From: Trifolium pratense
Lineage: Eukaryota > Streptophyta > Magnoliopsida > Fabales > Fabaceae
DNA length: 64,000 bases
Direction of reading: 5' to 3'
NCBI RefSeq assembly: GCF_020283565.1
Contig: NC_060065.1
Coordinates: forward strand, 29,438,409-29,502,408
Below are positions 44,501 through 53,389 of this stretch, one piece after another; position 1 is the first letter of the stretch, and every line of letters begins with the position of its first letter. Both the position numbers and the translations under genes were made by a program. A model generated the notes under the pieces. The model saw only the letters and a list, made by a program, of their open reading frames with translations, had not been told where the DNA came from and made no database searches.

Positions 44501-47263
44501 GTAGATAATTCATCAGGATTTAAATTACTATCGTTTATGGATGCGTACTCGGGTTATAATCAAATAAAAATGGCTGAAATCGATAAAAAGAAAACAGCGT
44601 TAATGACCGAATCCGGTAATTATTATTACAACGTAATGCCTTTCGGGCTTAAAAACGCAGGCGCCACATACCAAAGGATGATGAACAAAGTTTTCAATAA
44701 TGAAATCGGTGACATGCTCGAAGTCTACATGGATGATATGATCGTCAAATCCGAAGAGGAAGTCGATCATACAGCCCATCTAAAAAGAGTGTTCGACCAA
44801 GCGAGAAAGTATAACATGAGATTCAATCCTGAAAAATGCACGTTCGGCGTAAAAGCTGGGAAATTCCTCGGGTTTTACTTAACCGAAAGAGGAATCGAAG
44901 CTAACCCCGATAAATGCAGAGCATTCTTTGAATTCCCTACGCCGGACTCAAAGAAATCAATCCAATCATTAAACGGGATGCTCACAGCCTTATCTCGTTT
45001 TGTCGCAAAATCCGCTCAACACGCGCTACCTTTATTCAAATTACTTAGGAAAGAATCCGCATTCGAATGGACAAAGGAATGCGAGGATGCGCTACAACAC
45101 TTAAAACGAGCATTATCCGAACCCCCAGTCCTAACGCGACCCAACGAAGGGGAAACCCTATATCTTTATCTCGCCGTAGCATCGGAGGCCATCAGCGCCG
45201 TTCTCATAAGGGAAACCGAGCAAGGGCAAAAACCTGTCTATTTCGTGAGCAAGGCTCTGCAGGGACCAGAACTCCGATACTTACAGATTGAAAAAACGGC
45301 CTTAGCAGTAGTCATGGCCGCGAGGAAGCTAAGACACTATTTTTTAGCTCACTCCATCGTGGTTCGAACTGATCAACCGATCAAGCAACTCCTTGCGAGG
45401 CCGGATATGACAGGACGAATGCTAAAATGGTCGCTCGAGTTGTCCGAATTCGAAATCTTTTTCGAAAGCAGAAAGGCTTTAAAAGCTCAAGTGCTAGCAG
45501 ACTTCGTAGCCGAGATGACCACACCATCTACCCCGAACAAAAACAAATGGACCATCTTCGTAGATGGATCCTCGAATCCACAAGGGAGTGGTGCGGGTAT
45601 CATACTCGAAAGCGGTGAAGGAGCGCTCATAGAAGTTTCACTCGAGCTCGCCTTTCCAACCACAAACAACCAAGCCGAATACGAAGCTTTCTTGGCAGGA
45701 TTAAGGTTGGCTCAGGATATGGAAGCTGAGGAAATTAAAATATTCACGGACTCACAGCTCGTCGCATCACAAATAACCGGGGAATACCAAACAAAAGACG
45801 AGCGACTCACGGAATATTTAAACTTGATCAAAGAAAAATTAACCAAATTCAGACAAACCGAAATCAAGCACGTTCCTCGCGAACACAATGCAAGAGCAGA
45901 TATTTTATCAAAGCTCGCAAGCACTAAGAAAAAGAAGGGCGGAAATCAATCACTTATTCAGGAAACGCTATCCAAACCAAGCATAGTAAAACCCACCGAG
46001 GTATTCCTGATATGCGAGATCGACACCAACAGCTGGATGACACCCGTGTTCGAATTTCTGAACACTGGAAACCTCCCACTTGATAAGAAAGAGGCGGCTA
46101 AGGTAAAAAGGAGAGCCTGCGCATATGTAATCCTAAATGGAAAAATGTACCGCCGAGGATTTTCCATCCCCCTGCTAAGGTGCGTCGAAGAAAGCGAGGT
46201 AGCCTCGATCCTCGACGAGATCCACGAAGGAATAAACGGTCAACACATCGGTGGACGCTCCTTGGCCAGAAAGGCCTTGCGAGCAGGATTCTATTGGCCT
46301 ACCATGCAAGCAGACGCAAAAGAGCATGTCAAAAAATGTGACAAATGCCAACGTCACGGGGATATGCACTTGGCCCCTCCAAACGAGCTAAGAACGCTAT
46401 CGTCCCCGTGGCCGTTTTCTTGGTGGGGGATGGACCTTTTAGGACCGTTTCCAACGGCAGCAGGACAAAATAAATACTTAATAGTAGCTGTCGACTACTT
46501 CACGAAATGGATCGAAGCCGAACCTCTCGCCCACATCACAACATTCAACGTGTTGCGATTCTTCAAACGCAATATACTTGCGAGGTTTGGGATCCCTCAA
46601 GTTGTCATTACAGATAACGGGACTCAATTCACGGACAAGAAAGTGCGAGAATTCATGGCAAAAATAGGTACGACCCAACATTTCACCTCGGTCGAACACC
46701 CTCAAACGAACGGCCAAGCCGAAGCTGCAAATAGGGTTATACTCCGAGGACTCAAAAGAAGATTGGATGAAGCAAAGGGAAAATGGACAGATGAACTACA
46801 CAGCGTACTCTGGTCTTACCGAACCACTCCACATTCTACAACGGGAGAAACGCCCTTCCGACTGACGTACGGAACAGAGGCCGTAATTCCAGTAGAAACC
46901 GGAGCATCCTCCTTCCGAACAGAAGTACCCCTCGAAAGGGAGGACAACCACGAAATGCTCAGAGAGGAGCTCGACCTCTTGGAAGAACTCCGAGACGGCG
47001 CAGCCCTCCGAGAAGCCACTTTGAAACAAAAAATAGCAAAACGGCATGACAAAAAGGTCATCAAACGAGAATTTGACGTTGGGACACTAGTACTCCGACG
47101 CAACCAAAAAGATTCTCGTGAAGGTAAACTCGCGGCAAATTGGGAGGGACCTTATCGTGTTCGAGCCAAAACCGAAAACGGTGCCTATTATTTGGAAGAT
47201 CTGTATGGAAAAGAAATTCCTCGACCTTGGAATGCCGAAAAGCTCAAACAATACTATAGTTGA
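41564..47263 (+). CDS. Tat-type gag-pol polyprotein, intact
   Basis: 1899 codons from ATG 41564, no internal stop. The N-terminal ~200 residues are Pro/Gln/Arg-rich. The gag domain lies at about residues 220-380 (FPTTLRKGAMAWYKSL). A CHHC-type knuckle, CRYHKSHGHVTEDC, is at about 466. The protease has LVDQGSSCDVMY at about 650 (D-Q-G rather than D-S/T-G). RT has YMDDMIVKS at about 1054. A first RNase H follows (about 1180-1310). A second, archaeal-like RNase H starts IFVDGSSNPQGSGAG at about 1330 and includes NNQAEYEAFLAGL. Integrase has an HHCC finger (about 1555-1600), then the D-D-E core (MDLLGPFP, ITDNGTQF, NGQAEAANR at about 1622, 1683 and 1718). The frame is preserved throughout. Confidence 0.93.
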   Translation: MAGVNNHQIPEHVAENHGSPMDYAAYHPGDGQFASVTEDGQGEQNAHYEPYNPEEPQIPVATPPQATPAAAIPPGVPMQEMMAALVNAINRQSDLLLQQNQRFEQQNQRLEQQSRRIDAIAESRITAQARPARRSPTPVRSRTYSRSRSPPRHRSERRNEAISRNSTPPRRHSPRRDNPPRRQRNRSPEERDNHQGPLSRRIRELPLPVGLEKPPAMDTYDGSTDPDEHIENLEALLEYRNVRGSIKCKLFPTTLRKGAMAWYKSLAPGSIDSWSDLCARFRAHFTSSRRHPKTEATLEAIIQGENEPLRAYLERFNKAAVEVKVDESMKLYLLDRGLHPDSDFAKAVGIEEPKTLDAFFEKAKKYITYEEKQRAKDIRRPKSQEKTRNHEKDEAGTSRRGNEKQREERIKDSKPPRGKFTTYTPLNASRDRIFAEVSAADFKKAGIHFPRQQPMKANTDRTKFCRYHKSHGHVTEDCVHLKDAIEILIQKGYARRYVQNDEQAQQQQQQQRREPQEVAMAIDVPEQENRGIVPQALAISAPEIPLPSPGSDEGALLRHFNAHLNGSWENFPKALVITGGGLNKITLGSVKRKFEELENVCSVTPITVTKPEGDSDPLAFYKSEVPGGSPNYQIPLLVRARMANFDVHRILVDQGSSCDVMYSGLFKTLQLSEKNLVPYVGPDLQGFNGSTTKPWGYVDLIVTFGEEKAMKSVRTQFMVVDCPSLYNCIIGRTTLAELFAVSSTVHLKLKYYTLDGQVATINGDIAAARRCFEAAAKNLSTVATPKKTEKKNPGVNTVGGSVDIDARLTKKEHQEEKQKDLTDAEKKIYRPIPDGDFELVPLGEDPLKGIKIGTGLPDLVKKQLIACLKDNAELFAWSAAEMPGIDPEVACHQLTLDPRASAVVQRRRKQSPEKAEAAEKAVKDLLEANFISEARYTTWLSNVVLVKKSNGKWRMCVDYTDLNRACPKDAYPLPNIDKLVDNSSGFKLLSFMDAYSGYNQIKMAEIDKKKTALMTESGNYYYNVMPFGLKNAGATYQRMMNKVFNNEIGDMLEVYMDDMIVKSEEEVDHTAHLKRVFDQARKYNMRFNPEKCTFGVKAGKFLGFYLTERGIEANPDKCRAFFEFPTPDSKKSIQSLNGMLTALSRFVAKSAQHALPLFKLLRKESAFEWTKECEDALQHLKRALSEPPVLTRPNEGETLYLYLAVASEAISAVLIRETEQGQKPVYFVSKALQGPELRYLQIEKTALAVVMAARKLRHYFLAHSIVVRTDQPIKQLLARPDMTGRMLKWSLELSEFEIFFESRKALKAQVLADFVAEMTTPSTPNKNKWTIFVDGSSNPQGSGAGIILESGEGALIEVSLELAFPTTNNQAEYEAFLAGLRLAQDMEAEEIKIFTDSQLVASQITGEYQTKDERLTEYLNLIKEKLTKFRQTEIKHVPREHNARADILSKLASTKKKKGGNQSLIQETLSKPSIVKPTEVFLICEIDTNSWMTPVFEFLNTGNLPLDKKEAAKVKRRACAYVILNGKMYRRGFSIPLLRCVEESEVASILDEIHEGINGQHIGGRSLARKALRAGFYWPTMQADAKEHVKKCDKCQRHGDMHLAPPNELRTLSSPWPFSWWGMDLLGPFPTAAGQNKYLIVAVDYFTKWIEAEPLAHITTFNVLRFFKRNILARFGIPQVVITDNGTQFTDKKVREFMAKIGTTQHFTSVEHPQTNGQAEAANRVILRGLKRRLDEAKGKWTDELHSVLWSYRTTPHSTTGETPFRLTYGTEAVIPVETGASSFRTEVPLEREDNHEMLREELDLLEELRDGAALREATLKQKIAKRHDKKVIKREFDVGTLVLRRNQKDSREGKLAANWEGPYRVRAKTENGAYYLEDLYGKEIPRPWNAEKLKQYYS

Positions 47264-47985
47264 GGGAATCTCGAAAGCCATCCCTCAACGAAGGCTGTGT
47301 CTTCGCCAATGAGAAGTACGCCTATACAACGGAGGAGTGCTTAGGTACGGGCATGAATCTTAAAATATAAAACAAAGTCGAGACGTTTCGAGCTCGATGA
47401 TGTTGGCTAGGAAAGCTCTAGACCACGGGGCACCATCGTCATAGTACACGCCCGGTAGAACCCCAGCTCGCGATGGGATGTTCACACCCCGAGGAGGAAA
47501 GCTTAACAACAGCCCCTCTCCTCGTTGTTAGTTTGGATTAACATCTCCAAACACTTAGAATGGTTCCCCGCACCTTCTAAGCCCGGCATCTAATGGTACC
47601 AGCTACCACAACGATGACCACCATCCAAACACACACTAGCGCGAAGAAACGAATAGTTCGGCGTATAGAATGTTTGGAAAATTACCAAGTCAAAAACCTC
47701 AAATTTGGTCGAGCGCAAACAAACGAAAGCATCAAGCATACAGGTCGTCATAACGAAAACATAATCAAAGCACGAACCTAAAAGCGTTGAGCATACAAAT
47801 GATCGATTCGACATTCGGAGGAAATTAAAAACATCGCCATACAAACCCTAAATCTAGACGAGATAAAGGTAAAAGAGCAGGTAGATAAATTAAAAGTACT
47901 GATAGTTAAAGACCCCGAAGGGCCATAATTGTCGATTACATCAGAAGGGCAAACGCCCGGACAAAATAAAAGAAGAAAAACAAAT
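47264..47985. other. Spacer between pol and the antisense ORF
   Basis: Non-coding part of the Tat element. Short frames on both strands show no motif. It presumably contains the 3' ends of the sense pol transcript leader and of the antisense transcript. Confidence 0.5.
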
Positions 47986-50016
47986 TTACACTTCATCATC
48001 ATCAGGAGGGGTGACAATGGCTCCATCTCTCACCTCCTTCTCCTCATCTAAACCCTCCTCGTTCAAACCGGGGTTGAGAATCCTAAGCTGAGCCACTGCG
48101 TTGTTAAAGCTAAAAGCTGCAGCAGCCACCATGTTCGACTCAAGCTCCTGGATCTTGGCGAGCATATCAGCGCGAGAGGAGGAAGCATACTCCCCTTGAG
48201 GATCGAGCTCCTTCTCCCGATCTTCAACGACCCCGGTGACTTGAAGCCTCTCCAACTTCCCTGTCAACTCGCCAATCATAGCCTTCTGTTCCTCAACCTT
48301 CTGCACAGCGCTGTCCCTCTCCTCCGAAACTGTCTTGAGCCTATCCTCCGCTTCCTTAAGGTTGGCCGAGAAGGTCTTACGCTCTTCCCTGAACACCTCG
48401 CAGGAGGCCTCGGATTCTGCCAACCTCCGTTGCAGCAACGGCAACTCCTTGCGAGCTTCGTCCCTTTCCTCCAGATACTTGCATTCCCGGCCATTCAAAA
48501 AAGTCGCCACCCCGACTAATTTGAGCAGAGCCATTGATTGAGCGGCAATTTCAGTCCGGAGACCCTCAGGACCCATATCCGAGAGGATAGCCTCATCTGC
48601 CGGATCAACCTTCACTTTGGTCTCTCCGGACAGCAGTCTCTCATGAGCGTAAAGTGGAGGAAGGACGAAATTTTCAGCAGGGACACCAGCAGTCAACCTG
48701 TGAGGTCCGGGGAGAGGAGGATCATCCTGACCAGAAAGATCAACAACCACATGATCCTGACGAGAAGAGGTTTCCTCCTCCAGTCGAGTCCTCTTCGAGC
48801 GATCCACGTTGGAAGCCGTGGGAGACTGAGGGGCAGAAGAAGTTGTAGCAGCACTGCTCGCCTCCCTCTTGTTCTTGGCAGCACGAGCTTTGCGGAGAGC
48901 AGCAGATCCACTAGTCATTGTACCTACACAAATCAGAGCATCAGTCAGCAAAATAGAAGGCGAGCAAATAGAGAAAGCAATAACAGTTGGTAGAAAATAA
49001 ATAAAGAAAGCTACGAGCATACTCCAAAAAACGGTCAATTCCTCCGAGGTGTCGCAAGCGAGCAGCTCTTTCGTAGCGATCACCTTCGGGCAGGTCAATC
49101 TTCGACCATCTTCCCCAAGCAAAGGCTCGCCATTCGAGTCACTCAGAAGGAACGGAGGCAAGCCCTCCACAAACTCTAATAATTTTTTATAATCAGCTCT
49201 CTCCTCAGCTGACAACGCTCCCAGCGTAAAAACAAATTCTTTGGTCGACATGGAATAATGATCCCTGCGCCAATAGAACGGAAATCTAGCAAAATCCTCC
49301 TCTATAGGGAGACCCTGCTCATCAAGAACTTCCTGCCCAAGCTCATCAATGCGATGCCCCCTACGAACGAAATTGTTCCAACCTTTCGTCGTGATTGGCC
49401 TAACTCCATAAAACACGGACTTGAACCCTCGTACCGACTCGTCGAACATATCAAAGAGGCGTTTCCGTTGCCTCAAAGAAACCCATCCATGCTTGGTGCT
49501 CGGTACTGGGGCTCCCTTCGCGAGCTTCCCTCTCGCCTGTTCCCCCCGAGGACAGCTCCGTTGAAGGCCAAAATGATAGAAAAATAAAGGCAAAGTGGGG
49601 CCCAGACCCAAATACTCTGCAGTTTTCTCGAAAGCCTTGATAAAGGCCAACGAGTTCGGATGAAGTTGAGAAGGGGCCAAGTGAAGATGGCGAAAGATGG
49701 ACACCTCCAGATCTGTGAAGGGCAACCGAATTCCCAGATGCTTAAAGGCAATCTCGTACATAGGAATCGTCCCCCAAGCCCAGTTGCCGCAGATCCGGTG
49801 GCGAGCAGTGGGAATCCGCACCTCGAAATCCTCGGTGGGAGGAGTTTGTATATCCGTGCACATCGTCTCTGGGATGTCATCACTCTCGCAGTCCCGATAA
49901 ACCGACGCCGTCTCTCGAGGTTCATCCGCCACCCACGAAACGTCGGCTCGGATACGAATCGACGAGGAAGGCTGTTGATCTATGAACGCGAAGTCACTTT
50001 GAGATCCCTCAGCCAT
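47986..50016 (-). CDS. Antisense ORF of the Tat element (putative gypsy-type transposon protein), spliced
   Basis: Read through, it is a 676-codon open frame from ATG 50016. A 99-base intron is inferred at 48924-49022: donor GTATGC, pyrimidine-rich tract, CTGAC/CTGAT branch-like words, acceptor TGTAG. Its removal keeps frame (exons 49023-50016 and 47986-48923, 643 aa) and deletes an out-of-place hydrophobic stretch. The N-terminal half (about residues 85-330) resembles the Transposase_28 'putative gypsy type transposon' family (GIRLPFTDLEVSIFRHL, FYHFGLQ). The C-terminal half is a long charged coiled coil (about 500-600) with an acidic end. The function is unknown. Antisense ORFs of this sort are known in Tat-clade elements such as Grande. 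Confidence 0.75.
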   Translation of the reverse strand: MAEGSQSDFAFIDQQPSSSIRIRADVSWVADEPRETASVYRDCESDDIPETMCTDIQTPPTEDFEVRIPTARHRICGNWAWGTIPMYEIAFKHLGIRLPFTDLEVSIFRHLHLAPSQLHPNSLAFIKAFEKTAEYLGLGPTLPLFFYHFGLQRSCPRGEQARGKLAKGAPVPSTKHGWVSLRQRKRLFDMFDESVRGFKSVFYGVRPITTKGWNNFVRRGHRIDELGQEVLDEQGLPIEEDFARFPFYWRRDHYSMSTKEFVFTLGALSAEERADYKKLLEFVEGLPPFLLSDSNGEPLLGEDGRRLTCPKVIATKELLACDTSEELTVFWSMLVAFFIYFLPTVIAFSICSPSILLTDALICVGTMTSGSAALRKARAAKNKREASSAATTSSAPQSPTASNVDRSKRTRLEEETSSRQDHVVVDLSGQDDPPLPGPHRLTAGVPAENFVLPPLYAHERLLSGETKVKVDPADEAILSDMGPEGLRTEIAAQSMALLKLVGVATFLNGRECKYLEERDEARKELPLLQRRLAESEASCEVFREERKTFSANLKEAEDRLKTVSEERDSAVQKVEEQKAMIGELTGKLERLQVTGVVEDREKELDPQGEYASSSRADMLAKIQELESNMVAAAAFSFNNAVAQLRILNPGLNEEGLDEEKEVRDGAIVTPPDDDEV

Positions 50017-50025
50017 CTAGAAAAC

Positions 50026-50446
50026 CTGAAAAAGCAGAGGAAGGAAAAATGAATTCGACATTCAAATCCACCCTTCCACCGCCAAATCAAGCGAAAGGGC
50101 GAGGATCTCAAACAAAAGATTACGCGGAAATTAAAAGGGACAAATCATCTCTCCGAACGCGAAATTCATGTAAACAACCGAGCACGAAATGCATATGGTG
50201 CTCGACACTGTTCTAAGCTAAAACCCAACCGTCAGTTGATGAAAACAAGCGATTTCTCGCCGGAAAACCGCGAAAAACCCCTCTTTTGGGGGGAAAAGGG
50301 TGCTAATCACCACCTACAACCTTCAAAAAAGACTACCCAGACTACACAGGAAACATACTACAGCCCTACACCGCGTGAACTATCTACAACAATCCAAAGT
50401 AAAATCCAAACAAAATCTTCAAAGATTAAAAGGATAAAACACTTAC
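50026..50446 (-). other. Inferred 5' UTR intron of the antisense ORF
   Basis: On the minus strand, a strong donor ACAA|GTAAGT (50447/50446) is followed 421 bases later by a pyrimidine-rich acceptor ending TTTTTCAG (50026), just 9 bases before the ATG. This would leave a short leader exon at about 50447-50550. Confidence 0.55.
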
Positions 50447-50576
50447 TTGTTGATCAAATGAAGATAGGAATGAGGAGTTTGTAGTAGAAAACCACCAGTG
50501 AAAGCTTGAACCGGAAAGGCAAAACGATAGAGAAAGTAAGTGAGAAACTGTAAAGTTTCAAACGAAAAACCTCCCT

Positions 50577-50588
50577 CCTATATATAGG
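50577..50588 (-). promoter_or_regulatory. TATA box for the antisense transcript
   Basis: CCTATATATAGG, palindromic, stands 130 bases upstream of the inferred leader-intron donor. It lies in a sequence whose minus-strand downstream side is leader-like. It is separate from both LTR promoters. Confidence 0.5.
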
Positions 50589-51217
50589 CCAACGCATCCG
50601 TACAGGAAAATTCGCGCCGCTTCCATCTGAACCACAGGATCGATCTAACGGTCCGGATCAATCACGATCAAGTGGCCCAGATGTGATCTCAGGAGAAACG
50701 AAAAGGCGCGAAAATCCAACGGTCCAAAACGACCTCGAAGTTCAAATCTCAAAGAATAGCCACTCGAGTGCTGTTTCATAGCCTTTACACGTGGCGAAAG
50801 GAAACGAAGCGACTCGTCCTTTCAAGTCACACCCGTCTGCTCGCGCAAATCTCGCGAAATCCAAGACACCACATCCCGAGAAAATCGCAACCAAATAAGG
50901 TAATGCAAGATCCTCGGATTCCATTCCCTTTACTTCTTTGCTAAAAAAAAAAAAAAACGGGGAAGGCCGCAGCAATCGAATAGGAACACCGCGCTCCTCG
51001 GCAAATTCGTAAAGTCGAAACCATGCTCGAAAAAGAAGTCCGGTTTTCGATCGAAAAGTCCGCTCGGAATCATTCGGAAAATCCGCAATATTATTAAATT
51101 AAGAGCATACATAAAGCATGAGTGCAAATAAATTATGCTCGGGGAAATCAAAAGAGAATTATTTTATTAATGATAGTCCATTACAAAGGGAAGAGGATTA
51201 CAAATGGATCCGAGCAC
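50589..51217. other. Tat element spacer between antisense units
   Basis: Non-coding. On the minus strand it carries the region upstream of the 50577 TATA, including CACGTG-like TACACGTGGCG at about 50786. Several frames are open but motif-free. Confidence 0.4.
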
Positions 51218-51574
51218 CTAATCCTCGTGCTCGGAACCTGAGCTAATCGCGGAATCCGAATCAGTCCACAGCACCTCCTCTGGCCATATCTTAGCTTCTT
51301 TCCCAACCTGGGACCCTCCTTCACCAGAGGCAGGGCCAGGAGGATAGAGGTGGGGAGATTGATGAGCCCTCAGGAACTCCTCGACTGCCCCAATGAAATC
51401 CGCCGATTCGTCGGAACTTGAGGTATCAGAAGTATCCGAGGAAGGGAACATCACCTTAGCTTCTTTCCCCTTTTGAGAACGAGCCGGTGCAGGCTTAGGG
51501 ACTTCCGCTCTCTTTTTCCCTCTTCGAGACTCAGAGCCATCAGCAACAACCTTCTTGGAATCCCTATTATCCAT
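51218..51574 (-). CDS. Small second antisense ORF of the Tat element
   Basis: 118 codons from ATG 51574 (MDNRDSKK), unknown function. The composition is that of a disordered protein: a Lys/Arg-rich N-terminal third (GKKRAEVPKPAPARSQKGKE), a Ser/Asp-rich middle, and an acidic C-terminus (SDSAISSGSEHED). No domain is recognised. A TATA-like GCTATAAATA on the minus strand at 51621-51630 is about 50 bases upstream, so it may be its own transcription unit. It could instead be chance in a GC-rich element. Confidence 0.45.
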   Translation of the reverse strand: MDNRDSKKVVADGSESRRGKKRAEVPKPAPARSQKGKEAKVMFPSSDTSDTSSSDESADFIGAVEEFLRAHQSPHLYPPGPASGEGGSQVGKEAKIWPEEVLWTDSDSAISSGSEHED

Positions 51575-51620
51575 CGCTAGCCTTCAAACTCAAGATATGG
51601 GAAGCCAAAGGATAAGCAAG

Positions 51621-51630
51621 TATTTATAGC
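51621..51630 (-). promoter_or_regulatory. TATA-like box for the second antisense ORF
   Basis: GCTATAAATA on the minus strand, 47-56 bases before ATG 51574. A start site about 30 bases downstream would give a leader under 25 bases, which is short but possible. Confidence 0.4.
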
Positions 51631-51867
51631 AAAACTTGCCACCCAAAGGACCAGTCACCACACCTGACATCCCATAAATGCGAGAGGCGGCTGCAGAAAC
51701 CTAGGATTGACCACTTGGAATAAACGATTTTCCCTTTCCAAAGCTTGACTTTGACCATAGGGACACTGCGAAAATTCAGCTGCCCAACTCGGATCTGGTA
51801 CGTTCGGTAAATCGAGATGAATCGATAAAGCTTCAAGTCATTACCCTCGCCTACGAGCATAACGACT

Positions 51868-51878
51868 TGGGGGGCTCC
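51868..51878 (+). other. Polypurine-tract candidate
   Basis: TTGGGGGGCTCC ends directly before the 3' LTR. It is weakly purine-rich but in the right position. Confidence 0.5.
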
Positions 51879-52279
51879 TGTTCTGGGCCGAGCATCGAGC
51901 TCGAGCATCAGAGGGTGTCGAACACATACGCCATCCGAGCACGTCCTAACGGTCAGATACCCTTGCGTATTGTAACGGCCGTAAACCGGAATGATGAGCA
52001 TTTACTGCACATCAAGGCCTCCAAGCCGTTTTCCGGCAGCCACTTGATGGCCATTAATGCCATCAAGGGCCTTAGCCCAGCGCTGGGGGCTATATATATG
52101 CATCTCCACTTCATTTGCAAGGTACGCATTTTTATAGCTAAGAAAACCTTACACACATACTGACTTGAGCGTCGGAGTGCCTGCAGGTACACAACCCCCC
52201 TCCGCTCCAACAGGGGTCTCAAACGCTCTCAACCACCGCAAACGCCGGCGAAGTCGCATTATTCTGGTCGACACGATCA
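51879..52279 (+). repeat. 3' LTR of the Tat element
   Basis: Direct copy of 41078-41478 with one substitution noticed at 51987. Followed by AATCT. Confidence 0.92.
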
Positions 52280-52369
52280 AATCTCATCACATTTTATTTA
52301 ATCTAAAAATAAGATTTATTGATTCAATAGTATAAACTAACTCATATATAATAGTATTATGCAAAATTT

Positions 52370-52530
52370 GTTGCAGCAAGTGTGAGTGGTTAAGTCTCAC
52401 ATTAGTTAGAAAAGTGGAGGTTGAATACTTTATAAGTGAGAGAACCCATAAACCTAACACCTTAAGGTTTTGGGTTAAAATGTGATGTCCAACTCACTTG
52501 TAGAGTTGTTCTTAAACCCAATATGGATGA
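52370..52530. repeat. Copia LTR-like scrap
   Basis: The phrase 'tgagtggttaagtctcacat' and the following 'gtggaggttgaata', 'cacttgtagagttgtt' are common in legume copia LTRs. No second copy or internal region is adjacent. Confidence 0.4.
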
Positions 52531-52879
52531 TCCCTAACGTATAAAATTGTCTCGTAAAGTATTTATGTCCTCATTTGTGTAATGAATAGAACATGGACAC
52601 ATACATACACATACAGTGACGTGCTGAGATATGTGAAAGACTGAGCTGAAACGAAAGCATTAAATTGGAAGGAAGATGCATTTAATTTAATCACCATGCA
52701 GTGTACGGACACGCATTGAAACGAAACGACTTCATTTTTGGCTGCAAGAAATTAATAAAGAGCAGCATCTCCATTTGGGAGGGAATACTCTTTTTCATAC
52801 ATTTAGTCATTTAGTATAATATAATCAATAATGGAAGAGTAACGTTATTTATATGAGGAATTCTTGTGGGGGACACAAT

Positions 52880-53115
52880 AATTTAGTGTATTTGGACCGA
52901 TCTGAAATGTATTCGATCTGGGAGATGTGACTGCACTGCACTCAATTATATATAAATTGTTTGATTATGATCAAACGATCTAGATTTTTAGCTTAAATGT
53001 TATATTTAAAAACAATCAAAATTTGATCTTAAAATTTAGGCAATTTGATAATGATCGAACAATCTAGATGTGCTGACTACATGCGGTCGCACCGTACTAA
53101 ATACAATTCCCCATT
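52880..53115. mobile_element. MITE related to 31520-31710
   Basis: Contains GCTGACTACATGCGGTC (inverse of the 31549 motif) at the right. GATGTGACTGCACTGCACT at the left gives a loose inverted pairing. Paired 'atcaaacgatctagat' and 'gatcgaacaatctagat' words lie between. Confidence 0.45.
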
Positions 53116-53389
53116 CTCCATTTGGACACATACATACTTGAAAAATGTACACACAAAAAAACAAAAATCAATCGTTATTTGAAATTGTAACATTGTATTG
53201 TTGAAAAAAAAATCAATTGATATTTGAAATTGATATAAGGAGGAACATTCTCAAAGACATGAGGACTACTTCAAGAAATAGTTACGCTCACTAGAGTATG
53301 AACAATCATATTTGTTTGTCTTCTTATAGACTTCATCTCAAAGTTTACAGAGAAAACTTAAACTAAAAATAATACTAGAAATAATGGCA
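53116..53389. other. Spacer, short direct repeat
   Basis: An 'aaatcaat(c/t)g(t/a)tatttgaaattg' word occurs twice (about 53167 and 53210). No gene was seen. Confidence 0.4.

Larger units (their letters stand above)
41078..52279 (+). mobile_element. Complete Tat-type Ty3/gypsy LTR retrotransposon
   Basis: An 11,202-base element with LTRs at 41078-41478 and 51879-52279 (period 10801) and the 5-bp duplication AATCT (41073-41077 and 52280-52284). PBS and PPT are present. One uninterrupted gag-pol ORF has the order protease, RT, RNase H, a second RNase H and integrase. The second RNase H (aRNH) places it in the Tat (Ogre/Retand) clade. Two ORFs run antisense downstream of pol. The only LTR difference noticed is T/C in 'gtaaac(t/c)gg' (41186 vs 51987), so the insertion is young and possibly autonomous. 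Confidence 0.93.

Noticed and set aside
42182..47103. Many minus-strand frames across the Tat gag-pol
   Set aside because: These are shadows of the GC-rich gag-pol coding strand, with no domain or splice support.
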